Positions 16,548 to 25,243 of a DNA stretch of 64,000 nt are shown here, piece after piece (the stretch's first letter is position 1; each line of letters begins with the position of its first letter). This DNA is from CAUSKK01 sp963532425 (GTDB taxonomy: Bacteria; Pseudomonadota; Gammaproteobacteria; Cardiobacteriales; Cardiobacteriaceae). A program made the translations under genes and the position numbers. The stretch is taken from the NCBI GenBank assembly GCA_963532425.1, contig CAUSKK010000004.1:83705-147704 (forward strand), written 5' to 3'. Under the pieces are notes generated by a model. That model did not search any database. It was given only the letters and a program-made list of their open reading frames with translations, and was not told the DNA's origin.

Positions 16548-17168
16548 ATGGATGTAAAAGTAGTAAGTATTGATAATCATTTAGAAGTTAAATCTGCATA
16601 CAATTCAGAATTTGTTTCTGCCGCCCATCGTTTGGGCGGAAAATATCAGAATGATGTTTGGATTTTTGATAAACGCGACGAGGCTGCTGTTCGCGAGGCC
16701 TGCTATCGTTGCTACGGCGATGATGGCATTAGATTGTATCAATGTGATGTGCGCATTACGGCTCCTGATGGTTTAAGCAGTTCAGAAAGAAGCCCTATTA
16801 TTCTTTTTGGACGTACTGTGGCTCGGGCTTTTGGGCGTGACAGTGGTGCCAGAACTGGAGATGGTGTAATTATTGAGCAGGGCTGTTTTTACAGTGGTGG
16901 CTCCGCTAGGGCCTGGTTAACCAGAGCACAAAAAGAAACAGTCTTTATTATGCGCGATGTTTCGGCAATTTTAGTCGCTGAATACAAAAAGGATAATCTC
17001 AACATCGAGATAATCTCAGAAAATAAGCTAACTCGGGTGGAGGATGAGCTACGACCATTGGCCGACTTGGCCGCCGAAGTGGCTCGCCTAAAAGATGAGC
17101 GCGACCGCCTCAACGCACGTATTGCTAGTCTTGATGCCATTATTCATGAGCATACCACCCATGATTAG
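16548..17168 (+). CDS. Unknown cassette protein with C-terminal coiled coil
   Basis: The ATG at 16548 follows AAGGAG with good spacing; an upstream frame extension lacks support. The N-terminal part contains LGGKYQNDVWIFDKRDEAAVREACYRCYG, a pattern reminiscent of small domains that precede SNF2 helicases, where a GG.W...W.F motif is common. The last 45 residues (LRPLADLAAEVARLKDERDRLNARIASLDA) are a clear coiled coil. It overlaps the helicase start by eight bases, suggesting that the two proteins are made together and may interact. Its base composition is lower in GC than the surrounding phage genes. Confidence 0.6.
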   Translation: MDVKVVSIDNHLEVKSAYNSEFVSAAHRLGGKYQNDVWIFDKRDEAAVREACYRCYGDDGIRLYQCDVRITAPDGLSSSERSPIILFGRTVARAFGRDSGARTGDGVIIEQGCFYSGGSARAWLTRAQKETVFIMRDVSAILVAEYKKDNLNIEIISENKLTRVEDELRPLADLAAEVARLKDERDRLNARIASLDAIIHEHTTHD

Positions 17169-18714
17169 GGCACGCATTATTGTCAACACTGATGTTGCTT
17201 GCTTGGTCGAACTGCCAAGTGGCGACACCATGTGGCTGGCCAAAGACTCATATCTTTGCGAAAACAATTATGCTTTGATTCCTACGTCATCCATTGACAA
17301 TAATTCTGTAAAGGTCGGCATTTATGCCGACCAGAATTTGCAGAAACTTTTTACACTGGCCGCCCCTATAAGAATTACACCCAAACCTAACCAGCCCCAA
17401 CAGGCTAGCGCCTTCACTAAACTGCATAACCTACGTTGTTTTGCTCTGCATATGCAGATGCGTGCCGGTAAAACCAAGGTTGCCATTGACATACTTTGTA
17501 ATCACCATGCTAATGGTCATATTGACCATGTATTGTGGTGTTGTCCCCTGTCAGTGGTGGACACGGCAAAACAACAATGGAGACGATGGCGCAGTACGGA
17601 TTTAGTTGTCGATTTTGCACCGCTAGAAACTCTATCCCAATGTGGCAATGACCGTCTGATTACACTCACCGCAAAAATGACTGACCGTAGTGCCATCATT
17701 ATTGATGAGAGTCATATGGCTAAAAACGGTCTAACGGTCCGGCACAAACGGCTAAAACCTTTGTGTCAGCGGGCGGCGGTACGAGGTCTTCTGACCGGCA
17801 CGCCCATTACTAAAAATATCCAAGACCTTTACGACCAGTTTTATCTTTTGGATTGGCGGATTCTGGGATACAGAAATTATTACCAATTTTGTAGAGCCCA
17901 CTTGGTGATGTCGGTCAAGTATCCGGGACTTATTCGCGCCACCCGTAATCTCAACACACTACGAGATCGATTAGCCCCCTATATATATGAGTGGAGCCAT
18001 AATTATGAGGGGCAACGCCAATATAATTTCCAAGAACTTGTAATGACAGCAGAGCAGCGTAAGTATTACGAAAGTATCAAAGATGCGGTCATTGGTCGGT
18101 TGCGGACTCTTACAGAGGCCGATCATGATATTTATCTCCTTTTCACAGCTCTGGCATCAGTATTAAGTGGTTATCTATCACCACGTTTACTGACTTCTGT
18201 TTTTAGGAGACCTTACCTAGAGCCAATTGTTTTGCAATCTCCTAAATATCAAGCAGCGTTGGATTGGCTTGCTGCACAGAAAGGACATGCTTTGGTGTGG
18301 TGTATTCGCCGTCATGAGATTAACCAGCTGGCGGATGCCTTGCCATCGGCTACTGTTATTCACGGAGACATAAATCCAGAAGAGCGTCATCGCCTTATTA
18401 CCCGTTTTCGCGCCAATGGCGGCGTACTGCTGGCCATGATGCAGGTTGCCCGCCGGGGAATTGAGCTATATGAGTGCGATAATGTGCTCTATTACAGCCA
18501 GTCCTTTGACTATGAGATGCGAGCCCAGAGCGAAATGCGTACATTACTTCCCGACCCGGAAAGTCATTGTCATTACACTGACCTAATCATTGGCAGGTCT
18601 CTTGACACACGCATGCGCGAGGCAGTGGATTGCAAAGAGCATATTGCCCACCGTTTTGCTAATCTTTTTCGTATCGATCGGGCTCAGGCTATTGACCAAT
18701 TGGAGCAATTGTGA
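17161..18714 (+). CDS. SNF2/DEAD-like superfamily 2 helicase or translocase
   Basis: Start at MIRARIIVNT, overlapping the preceding stop; 517 residues. Helicase motifs appear in order: Q-like region, Walker A MRAGKTK (about 101-106), DESH box IIIDESH (about 180-184), motif III LLTGTPI, and after a spacer the second RecA lobe with VIHGDINPEERHRLITRF, GVLLAMMQVARRGIELYECDNVLYYSQ and a motif VI-like QSEMRTLLP. It would move along double-stranded DNA using ATP. Motif VI lacks the usual QAxxRxxRxGQ form, which is odd. The gene is followed with four bases of overlap by the IbrA homologue. Confidence 0.85.
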   Translation: MIRARIIVNTDVACLVELPSGDTMWLAKDSYLCENNYALIPTSSIDNNSVKVGIYADQNLQKLFTLAAPIRITPKPNQPQQASAFTKLHNLRCFALHMQMRAGKTKVAIDILCNHHANGHIDHVLWCCPLSVVDTAKQQWRRWRSTDLVVDFAPLETLSQCGNDRLITLTAKMTDRSAIIIDESHMAKNGLTVRHKRLKPLCQRAAVRGLLTGTPITKNIQDLYDQFYLLDWRILGYRNYYQFCRAHLVMSVKYPGLIRATRNLNTLRDRLAPYIYEWSHNYEGQRQYNFQELVMTAEQRKYYESIKDAVIGRLRTLTEADHDIYLLFTALASVLSGYLSPRLLTSVFRRPYLEPIVLQSPKYQAALDWLAAQKGHALVWCIRRHEINQLADALPSATVIHGDINPEERHRLITRFRANGGVLLAMMQVARRGIELYECDNVLYYSQSFDYEMRAQSEMRTLLPDPESHCHYTDLIIGRSLDTRMREAVDCKEHIAHRFANLFRIDRAQAIDQLEQL

Positions 18715-20021
18715 AGATTCTAAATATCAACGTTTATGAGGCAGCGCAGGAACGACTGCACCGAATATTTACTGAGTTTGACAATATTTACGTCTCTTTT
18801 TCTGGGGGCAAGGATAGTGGATTATTACTTAATCTCTGCCTTGATTACATGCATAAAAGTGGCATAACCAAACCCATTGGAGTTATGCATCAAGACTTTG
18901 AGGCGCAATATACAGCCACCACTGAATATGTAACGCGAACATTGACCGCTCACTCCCTTAAACATCTAATGCGGCCTTATTGGCTATGTTTGCCTATGGC
19001 CTGTAAGACAGCTACCAGTCAATTTGAGCAATATTGGCATCCATGGCAGGAGGAAAAGCGCGAGCTGTGGACTCGACCGATGCCAGATTATCCTTGCGTT
19101 ATTAATCTTAAAAATCATGATTTGGATTTTTACTATGAAGGTATTACTCAAGAAGAGATTTATAAAAATTTTGGCGCTTGGTACCAACGCCATGAATGTG
19201 GAAATAAAGGCAAAACCATCAGCCTCATAGGAATTCGAGCGCAGGAAAGCCTTAATCGTTATCGGGCAGTCATCACTGATAAAAATACTCACAATGGCCT
19301 ACCTTGGACAACACACAATCCGGACGATACCTATACTGGCTACCCTCTCTATGATTGGAAAGTAGATGATGTATGGACGGCCAATGCCCGTTTTGGCTAT
19401 GACTACAATCAGATCTACGATACTTTTCATTATGCAGGCCTTAGTCCAGCGCAAATGCGGGTGGCCAGTCCCTTTAATGATTGGGCCATTGGCACACTTA
19501 ATCTTTATCGTGTCATAGAGCCCAATCTTTGGGCTAAATTTCTAGGACGGGTACAAGGAGCCAATTTTGCGGCCCTCTATGGCAACAGCAAAGCCGTTGC
19601 CTGGAAACACATTGACCTGCCGCCTGGTCATACTTGGCAAAGTTTCGTGGCCTTTTTGCTGGACACTCTGCCCCCTAAATCTCGTGAGGCCTATCAGAAA
19701 AAATTTGCGACAAGTATTAGCTTCTGGCGCGAAAAAGGTGGCGTTCTGTCGGATGCCACCATTACTCAGCTACAGGAAATGGGTATTGCTTGCCACCGTA
19801 GCGGCAAGAAGAGTAATTATAAAACCGATAAAAGCCCCGTCATTTTTGAGGAATATCCCGACGATGCACCAGTTGATGATTTTGCACTGGTACCCAGTTA
19901 CAAACGCATGGCCATTTGTATTCTAAAAAATGACCATCTATGTAAATACATGGGTTTTAGTCCCGGCAAAGATGAGAACGATCGTCGCAAAGCCGCCCTT
20001 GAGAAGTACCAAAATTTATAA
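18711..20021 (+). CDS. IbrA-like PAPS-reductase family protein (DUF3440)
   Basis: The N-terminal PP-loop YVSFSGGKDSG (about residues 28-37) identifies an adenylating/PAPS reductase-like nucleotide-binding fold. At 436 residues with a long C-terminal part (SFWREKGG, YKRMAICILKNDHLCKYMGF) it fits the DUF3440 group that includes E. coli IbrA. Residues C145 region (PDYPCVI), RHECGNKG and IGIRAQES are conserved-looking. Related folds include DndC of DNA phosphorothioation. The ParB-like partner gene follows after nine bases, as IbrB follows IbrA. The biochemical reaction of this family is not established to my knowledge. Confidence 0.82.
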   Translation: MKILNINVYEAAQERLHRIFTEFDNIYVSFSGGKDSGLLLNLCLDYMHKSGITKPIGVMHQDFEAQYTATTEYVTRTLTAHSLKHLMRPYWLCLPMACKTATSQFEQYWHPWQEEKRELWTRPMPDYPCVINLKNHDLDFYYEGITQEEIYKNFGAWYQRHECGNKGKTISLIGIRAQESLNRYRAVITDKNTHNGLPWTTHNPDDTYTGYPLYDWKVDDVWTANARFGYDYNQIYDTFHYAGLSPAQMRVASPFNDWAIGTLNLYRVIEPNLWAKFLGRVQGANFAALYGNSKAVAWKHIDLPPGHTWQSFVAFLLDTLPPKSREAYQKKFATSISFWREKGGVLSDATITQLQEMGIACHRSGKKSNYKTDKSPVIFEEYPDDAPVDDFALVPSYKRMAICILKNDHLCKYMGFSPGKDENDRRKAALEKYQNL

Positions 20022-20030
20022 GGAGATTGT

Positions 20031-20552
20031 ATGACCAGCCCCGTTTACAACGTTATCGCCGTTCCGATGGAAAAAATTCATGCAAACAGCTACAACCCAA
20101 ACGCCGTTGCGCCGCCCGAAATGAAGCTTCTTGAACTTTCCATTTGGGAAGATGGCTACACCATGCCTATTGTTTGCTACAAAATCCCCGACACCGACGA
20201 ATACGAGATTGTCGATGGCTATCATCGTTATACAGTTATGTGCACCAGCGAACGAGTCCGCAAACGTGAAGGTGGAATGTTGCCAGTGGTAGTTATTGAC
20301 AAACCCATAAGCCATCGTATGGCTTCCACCATCCGCCACAATCGGGCACGTGGAGCCCACAGCATTGACCTCATGCGTAATATCGTGGCTGAACTGGTCG
20401 CTGCTGGAATGGGCGACGCGTGGATCCGCAAACATATTGGGATGGATGAGGATGAGCTGCTGCGCCTCAAACAGCTTACAGGCATTGCGGCTCTATTCGC
20501 CGACCGTGATTTCAGCAACGCCTGGGAGCCAGAAGATAACGAGACAATTTGA
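20031..20552 (+). CDS. IbrB-like ParB/Srx-fold nuclease-domain protein
   Basis: A 173-residue protein of the ParB N-terminal/sulfiredoxin fold. Visible marks are PMEKIHANSYNPN, the LLELSIWEDGYTMPIVCY segment and EIVDGYHRY followed by VVVIDKP, then RHNRARGAHSID, which matches the GxHRxxA and arginine-rich elements of ParB-like proteins. It has AAGGAG before its ATG. In E. coli the pair IbrA-IbrB regulates surface immunoglobulin-binding genes, and similar pairs occur in many prophages. Here it closes the cassette and a terminator follows. Confidence 0.82.
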   Translation: MTSPVYNVIAVPMEKIHANSYNPNAVAPPEMKLLELSIWEDGYTMPIVCYKIPDTDEYEIVDGYHRYTVMCTSERVRKREGGMLPVVVIDKPISHRMASTIRHNRARGAHSIDLMRNIVAELVAAGMGDAWIRKHIGMDEDELLRLKQLTGIAALFADRDFSNAWEPEDNETI

Positions 20553-20563
20553 TAAATAAAATT

Positions 20564-20586
20564 AAAGCCCTCGAATGAGGGCTTTT
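20564..20586 (+). terminator. Terminator between IbrB homologue and Excalibur gene
   Basis: AAAGCCCTC / GAGGGCTTT arms with a four-base loop and a short T run serve the plus strand. It overlaps the end of the convergent Excalibur gene region and may work in both directions. Confidence 0.8.
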
Positions 20587-20587
20587 C

Positions 20588-20812
20588 TTATGAACAAATA
20601 TTCTCGCAGGGGATACCATCACGGTCGCGGTCTAATGACTTATTGCCGCATTGTTCAAAATGATAACGGGCCTCTGCACAGCTTTTCATTTTTTTGCAAG
20701 TTTTACGGGGAGAGCAGCTAAAGCTCTGGCCGTTTGAATTTGGCTCTGGAAATTCCTGGGCTTTAATTGTTCCAATGACCAAAAATAGGTAAATAAAAAA
20801 TAGTTTCTTCAT
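20588..20812 (-). CDS. Secreted Excalibur-domain calcium-binding protein
   Basis: A 74-residue protein with a signal peptide (MKKLFFIYLFLVIGTIKAQ, cleavage likely after KAQ or nearby) and one Excalibur domain: CKKMKSCAEARYHFEQCG then LDRDRDGIPCENIC. The DRDRDGIPCE loop is the calcium-ligand motif, and the cysteines can form two disulfides outside the cytoplasm. It lies alone between the IbrAB cassette and the repressor on the minus strand, as lysogenic conversion genes often do. It is probably expressed from the integrated phage. Host effect unknown. Confidence 0.85.
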   Translation of the reverse strand: MKKLFFIYLFLVIGTIKAQEFPEPNSNGQSFSCSPRKTCKKMKSCAEARYHFEQCGNKSLDRDRDGIPCENICS

Positions 20813-20861
20813 TTGGATTCCTCAACAGAATTAAAATCAAACTCTTTCAACCGATTAAAAA

Positions 20862-21236
20862 TTAACTCTGGTTGATAATATTATTATTATTGTCATTACC
20901 ATTAAAGCTAACGTGGTTATTTTTTACGGAAACATTTTCAGAAGGAATGCTCAGGATTGCCCTTATGGCCGTTCTTAATATTTCCGGGGCCTGCTGGTAT
21001 CTAACAACTAGTTCGCTAATTTCTTGATCAAGGGCTTGAGCTTCTTTTTGACCTGTCAGCAGGAAAGCCACATCAACACCACCCTCGGCCAAATTAATGA
21101 GATATTCCACATGTGGGCTGCTTTTACCACTTTCGTAATCCTGCTGTGAGCGCAGACTCACACCGCCTGTTTTCGCAAATTTGCTTTGACTTAGACCCGT
21201 CAAATTTCTGATTATTTTTAATCGTTCCGCAAACAT
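20862..21236 (-). CDS. CI-type XRE-family phage repressor
   Basis: The ATG at 21236 starts MFAERLKIIRNLTGLSQSKFAK, a standard helix-turn-helix (LSQSKFAKTGGVSLRSQQDYESGKSSP). A TTG two codons upstream is less likely. The 124 residues are short for a CI protein: after the DNA-binding domain and a helix (EISELVVRYQQAPEILRTAI) the tail is Asn-rich (NGNDNNNNIINQS), encoded in part by ATT/AAT trinucleotide repeats, and there is no LexA-type autocleavage domain. It faces a divergent early operon over an operator-like region, the expected immunity switch. Confidence 0.87.
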   Translation of the reverse strand: MFAERLKIIRNLTGLSQSKFAKTGGVSLRSQQDYESGKSSPHVEYLINLAEGGVDVAFLLTGQKEAQALDQEISELVVRYQQAPEILRTAIRAILSIPSENVSVKNNHVSFNGNDNNNNIINQS

Positions 21237-21267
21237 AAGCAAAATCCTTCATTTTTATACTGCAAAT

Positions 21268-21333
21268 ACGCAGTTATCTGCGTTAAGATTGGGGGGTTAT
21301 CTGTTGCCTCTAACGTTACGCACAACAGATAAC
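21268..21333. promoter_or_regulatory. Probable operator region of the lysogeny switch
   Basis: Two inverted repeats lie between the divergent repressor and regulator genes: ACGCAG-TTAT-CTGCGT (21268-21283) and GTTATCTGTTG / CAACAGATAAC (21296-21306 and 21323-21333), the latter perfect over 11 bp and enclosing TAACGTTA. Both share GTTATCTG. These are strong candidates for repressor binding. Confidence 0.7.
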
Positions 21334-21360
21334 TTAACGTTTAACACCATTGGATTATAA

Positions 21361-21573
21361 ATGATGAAACATCCCCTTCTCCAAGTTGATTTGAGCGAAA
21401 GAAAAATGGACTCGCGAACGGCGACCACCATTGGCGTTCGTCTAAACAGCGCAGAGAATCAACAGCTTGATTTACTTTCCCAAAAATACAATCTCCCTAA
21501 GGCGACCCTGGTCTATCGCTGCCTCTGCGCGCTGCTGGAACAGGAATTTCCCAAAGAGGTTGGCCATGATTGA
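21361..21573 (+). CDS. Small ribbon-helix-helix-like early regulator
   Basis: A 70-residue protein, first in the rightward early operon. The segment TATTIGVRLNSAENQQLDLLSQKYNLPKATLVYRCLCALLEQ has the strand-helix-helix pattern of Arc/MetJ-type DNA-binding proteins. It probably acts in the place of Cro, P2 Cox or Apl to control the switch. Two ATG codons in tandem make the first residue uncertain. It overlaps the next gene by eight bases. Confidence 0.65.
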   Translation: MMKHPLLQVDLSERKMDSRTATTIGVRLNSAENQQLDLLSQKYNLPKATLVYRCLCALLEQEFPKEVGHD

Positions 21574-21859
21574 TGAGCGCTTCAAAAGAAGTCTATGTCA
21601 GCTGGCCGATGCCGCTCTCCAGCGTAATATCTGCTTCAGCGTCGAATTAAATCCCGAAATGTGGGTCATGTATTTTTACCGCTCCTGGGGTAACGGTACC
21701 CAGCAGCTCTTTAGCCTGCAGATAATTGATAGCTTCTTTGTCAATGTTTACGGCGGTCGAGGCTACCGGCAGCCGGCCAAACCGGCCAAGTCTTTTGGGC
21801 AAATTCGTGCGGCAGTGCAGCACCTGACCCAACTTCTGCTTCGGGTGGATGTGCCATGA
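21566..21859 (+). CDS. Early-operon protein of unknown function
   Basis: A 97-residue protein starting MIDERFKRSLCQLADAALQ, overlapping its neighbours on both sides by eight and four bases. The middle (FSVELNPEMWVMYFYRSWGNG) looks like beta structure and the end is helical. No known motif is visible. Coupled translation with the regulator and the Ogr-like protein suggests an early phage role. Confidence 0.6.
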   Translation: MIDERFKRSLCQLADAALQRNICFSVELNPEMWVMYFYRSWGNGTQQLFSLQIIDSFFVNVYGGRGYRQPAKPAKSFGQIRAAVQHLTQLLLRVDVP

Positions 21860-22338
21860 GCGCCATCAAGCATTTCACCTGCCCGGCCTGCCAAGCCAAA
21901 CTCCGGTTGTATTCCAGCCGGATGGTGCACCCGGCCCTACGCGAGCAGTATGCCAGCTGCACCAATCCCTACTGCGGCGCCAGTTACAAGATTTATGCTC
22001 AGCTCAGTGAGCTGATTTCACCAGCCGGGAATTTATTTCAGGAACGGGTCAAATTTATTCCCCAAAGCCGCGAAACGCCCATGCTGAACGTGGCTCGGGA
22101 GTTCGTCGGCCGGGAGCGTCTCGACCAGCCGGACGATGACCACAGCTGGACTTTACTGACCCTGAGTCAGCAACTGGTCAGCGACTGTTGCCAATATCTC
22201 CGGCCGCTGTTTCCCAACGCTAGCCATAATGATTTGACTCTGGCCGCCCATCAGGCGGTCAATGACCAGCTGCTTGAGTGGGCCGCCCTTTGGCAGGAAA
22301 GCGCCGCGCCTGTTGCCACCACCGGAGCACAACCATGA
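21856..22338 (+). CDS. Ogr/Delta-type zinc-finger late activator
   Basis: The first 45 residues carry the Ogr/Delta finger: CPACQAKLRLYSSRMVHP, then CTNPYCGASY, supplying four cysteines for zinc. P2 Ogr and satellite Delta use it to activate late promoters through RNA polymerase. At 160 residues this protein is longer than Ogr (72) and has only one finger plus a helical C-terminal part of unknown role, whereas P4 Delta has two fingers. Position is unusual: it is in the early operon before the primase rather than next to tail gene D. Confidence 0.82.
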   Translation: MSAIKHFTCPACQAKLRLYSSRMVHPALREQYASCTNPYCGASYKIYAQLSELISPAGNLFQERVKFIPQSRETPMLNVAREFVGRERLDQPDDDHSWTLLTLSQQLVSDCCQYLRPLFPNASHNDLTLAAHQAVNDQLLEWAALWQESAAPVATTGAQP

Positions 22339-24953
22339 GCATGGACAGAGATCTGCAAGACCGCTTAACCCCGCATCTGTTGCGGGATTTTCATTTCAAG
22401 AGCTCGGCCGACGGGGCTTTCTGGCAACAGGGTGTTTGCCCTCAATGTGGCAAGCGCGAGCTCTGGACCCACCAGGACAGCCCCTGGGTACTGCGCTGCA
22501 ATCGCACCAACAATTGCGGTGCGGAAATCTCCGTACGCGACCTTTACCCCGATGAGTTTGGTCAATTCACCAAGCGCTTCCCGGTCAGCAAGGCCAATCC
22601 AACGGCGGCAGCCGATGCCTATATGCGTGATGTTCGGGGCCTCAATGTGGAGGCCATGCATAAACATAAGTACTACTTTCAGGGTTTTTGGCATGGCGTC
22701 GCCACGGTTAAATTCTCGCTGTCCAACGGTAGCAGTATGGAGCGGTTGGTGGATCCGGTGGAGGTCATCGAAGCCGATGGCAGCACCAGCACCCGCAAGC
22801 AGAATTTTTCCGGGCCCCACGGCGGCCTCTGGTGGGCCCCCAGAGACATGACCATTGAGCCACAAGACCGCATCTATATGGTTGAGGGGATTATTGACGC
22901 CATTAGTCTCTGGCAGCACGGCATCAAGGCTGTGGCGCTGCTCTCCTGTGGCAACTATCCCGAGCTGTCGCTTAAACCCCATCTTGAGGCTGATATTGAG
23001 TGGGTATTGGCACTGGACAATGACAAGGCCGGCCTCAAGGCCATGCTCAAATTTACCCAACGCCTGCGCGAGGCTCATCAGCGGGTCAGCGCCAGCCTTT
23101 GTCCCCGAGCGAAAAAATGCGACTGGAACGACCTGCACCGGCTGGGTAAATTGCAGCCGGAAGACATGGCCGAATATGACTATCACGGCCGCCTTCTGCT
23201 GGCTCCCAATCCCACGGCCAAAGCCCAGCTGATTGCTGAGCATCAGGGGCTGGTCTGGTTTGTCTTCGATTTCCAGAACCGCACCTATTGCCGCGAATTG
23301 GACGATAACGACAACGTTGTTGTCCGCCAAATTGCCAATTTCCGCCTGGAGTTTCTTTATTTTGTTGAGGACACGCCCAGTGATGAGAGCGCCTACCACT
23401 GTCGCATCCATGTGGCCGACACCGGCCAATCTCACCTCCTGGCCATCCGCAGCACTCAAATACACAGCAACGCCGAGTTTAAGAAGCGCCTGTGTCGGGT
23501 TCATGGTGCCTGGTGGGAGGGCGGTACCAGCCACCTCAACTGGTTCGCGCGCACCTATCTGGGCCGTACCGCCAAAATCGACAGCATTGATTACGTGGGC
23601 TACGTCAAGGCCGACGATGCCTATATCTTCCCGGGCTGGGCGGTACAGCGAGGCAAGGTCATTGCCATCAATGAGGGCGAGTACTACCCACTGGCCCAGC
23701 GCAATCTGCGTAGCGCTTTGAACGATTACCCCATGGAGATTGAGGCCAGCGCCCAGCATTATCAGCGCCAGTGGCTGGATGAGCTCTGGGACGCCTACGG
23801 TGCCGAGGGCATGGTGGTGGCCACCTTCTGGTTTGCCTCTCTGTTTGCCTGCCAGACTCGCGCTCTGTTTGGCGCCTTCCCGTTTCTAGAAATCGTTGGC
23901 GAGCCCGGCGCCGGGAAAACCACGCTGATTGAGACCCTCTGGCACTGTCTGGGCCAGGACAAGGAGGGCACCGAGCCCAATAAAGCCACCCGTATTGCCC
24001 TGCTGCGCACATTGATGCAGGTGTCCAATATGCCAGTGGTGCTCATCGAGGGCGACCGCGACGACAGAAGCCATGCCAAGCGCTTCGACTATGACGACCT
24101 CAAGGCGCTCTATAACGGCTCCGGCATGGCGGCCAGGGCCTACAAAAACAACAACAATGACACCAAAGAGCCACCGTTTCTGGGTACGGTGGTGGTGGCC
24201 CAGAACAACCCGGTGCAGGCCTCCACTGCCACTCTGGAGCGCTTCGTTTCGGTGCGGTTCGGTAAAAACTCCCACAGTCGTTTTACCCGTGAGGCTGCCA
24301 ATCGTCTCTGGACCCGGGATAAACGTGAGCTGAGTCATTTTGTAATTATGGCCACCCGCGAGGCCGGCAGCGTTATGGACGGTGTGGCTAAAAAAACCAA
24401 GGATTTTCAAAACGCTATGTTATCGCAGCCAGGGATAAAGAATGCCCGACTGGCCCTAAATCATGCCCTGTTGATGGCTTTTGTTGAGCAATTCAGCTGG
24501 GTTTTTGGACTGAGCGAAGAACGTAGGGTTGCCACCATCCAACAGCTGTACTCCTTATGTGAGCAGCGCCATCGCGATTTAGGCGGCAATCATCCGCTGG
24601 TGGAAGAGTTTTGGGACGCCTACGAGTACATGCAAAACAGCCGCAATCAGCTGGTTGATAAGCACAAGGAGTTGCCGTTGCTCAATCATGCCCGGGCCGA
24701 CAGTGGCGAAATTGCCATCAATCTGAACGAGTTTCAGGAGGCGGCACGGCTGGCGGGCCAGTCGCATGCGCCCCTGCGGGAGCTCAAACAACTGTTGCGA
24801 ACATCAGTTTCACCAAAATTTGTGGAAGCAAGCCGTACGGTGCGTTCGGTGCAATCCGGGCGCAATACGGTGCGTTGTTGGATATTTAGCACGGTGCCGG
24901 TCGCGAGCATCCATACTGCCCCATCGGTCGGGGCTACTGTGGAGGAAGTATGA
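22335..24953 (+). CDS. TOPRIM primase fused to P-loop helicase-like ATPase
   Basis: Start at MSMDRDLQDR, overlapping the Ogr-like gene by four bases; 872 residues. The N-terminus has a primase zinc finger (CPQCGKRELWTH with CNRTNNC, about residues 35-62). A TOPRIM domain follows (YMVEGIIDAISLWQHGIKAVAL and VLALDNDKAGLKA). The C-terminal half carries a Walker A, IVGEPGAGKTTLIE (about 520), with IEGDRDD as likely Walker B. It would prime and unwind phage DNA. P2 itself uses the nicking protein gpA, which is absent here, so replication is of a different type. Confidence 0.87.
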   Translation: MSMDRDLQDRLTPHLLRDFHFKSSADGAFWQQGVCPQCGKRELWTHQDSPWVLRCNRTNNCGAEISVRDLYPDEFGQFTKRFPVSKANPTAAADAYMRDVRGLNVEAMHKHKYYFQGFWHGVATVKFSLSNGSSMERLVDPVEVIEADGSTSTRKQNFSGPHGGLWWAPRDMTIEPQDRIYMVEGIIDAISLWQHGIKAVALLSCGNYPELSLKPHLEADIEWVLALDNDKAGLKAMLKFTQRLREAHQRVSASLCPRAKKCDWNDLHRLGKLQPEDMAEYDYHGRLLLAPNPTAKAQLIAEHQGLVWFVFDFQNRTYCRELDDNDNVVVRQIANFRLEFLYFVEDTPSDESAYHCRIHVADTGQSHLLAIRSTQIHSNAEFKKRLCRVHGAWWEGGTSHLNWFARTYLGRTAKIDSIDYVGYVKADDAYIFPGWAVQRGKVIAINEGEYYPLAQRNLRSALNDYPMEIEASAQHYQRQWLDELWDAYGAEGMVVATFWFASLFACQTRALFGAFPFLEIVGEPGAGKTTLIETLWHCLGQDKEGTEPNKATRIALLRTLMQVSNMPVVLIEGDRDDRSHAKRFDYDDLKALYNGSGMAARAYKNNNNDTKEPPFLGTVVVAQNNPVQASTATLERFVSVRFGKNSHSRFTREAANRLWTRDKRELSHFVIMATREAGSVMDGVAKKTKDFQNAMLSQPGIKNARLALNHALLMAFVEQFSWVFGLSEERRVATIQQLYSLCEQRHRDLGGNHPLVEEFWDAYEYMQNSRNQLVDKHKELPLLNHARADSGEIAINLNEFQEAARLAGQSHAPLRELKQLLRTSVSPKFVEASRTVRSVQSGRNTVRCWIFSTVPVASIHTAPSVGATVEEV

Positions 24954-25231
24954 TTGTCAAGAATCTCTCATCCCGAGAATTTGCCGCCCGGGCAGGCTTC
25001 AGCCCCAGCACGTTGAAGCGTCTGTTGCAGGCCCAGGCCGTGCCCAAGGGCCGGCGCATCGGCCATTGTTTCTACTGGCTGGAACCGGTGATACAGGCCT
25101 ATCTCATCAAAGCCTTTGATTACCCGCTGCCGCTGCCAGAGTTGCCGCCGGCCCTGATGCAGGAGGTTGATGATGCCATCATCAATCTGCGCCGCCTGCA
25201 GGCCCAAGACCAACGAAAAGCCCTCCACTAG
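24950..25231 (+). CDS. Excisionase/MerR-like small DNA-binding protein
   Basis: A 93-residue protein overlapping the primase stop by four bases. SSREFAARAGFSPSTLKRLLQAQAVPKGRRIGHCFYW is a winged-helix MerR/AlpA-type motif. Its place at the end of the early operon suggests an excisionase or transcription factor. The stop codon lies within the terminator hairpin that follows. Confidence 0.68.
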   Translation: MIVKNLSSREFAARAGFSPSTLKRLLQAQAVPKGRRIGHCFYWLEPVIQAYLIKAFDYPLPLPELPPALMQEVDDAIINLRRLQAQDQRKALH

Positions 25232-25243
25232 GAGGGCTTCTTT
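25218..25243. terminator. Bidirectional terminator between early and late convergent operons
   Basis: AAGCCCTCC / GGAGGGCTT arms with a four-base loop, with T-rich sequence after it on the plus strand and an A4 tract before it that gives T4 on the minus strand. It separates the rightward early operon from the leftward gpW end. Confidence 0.82.
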
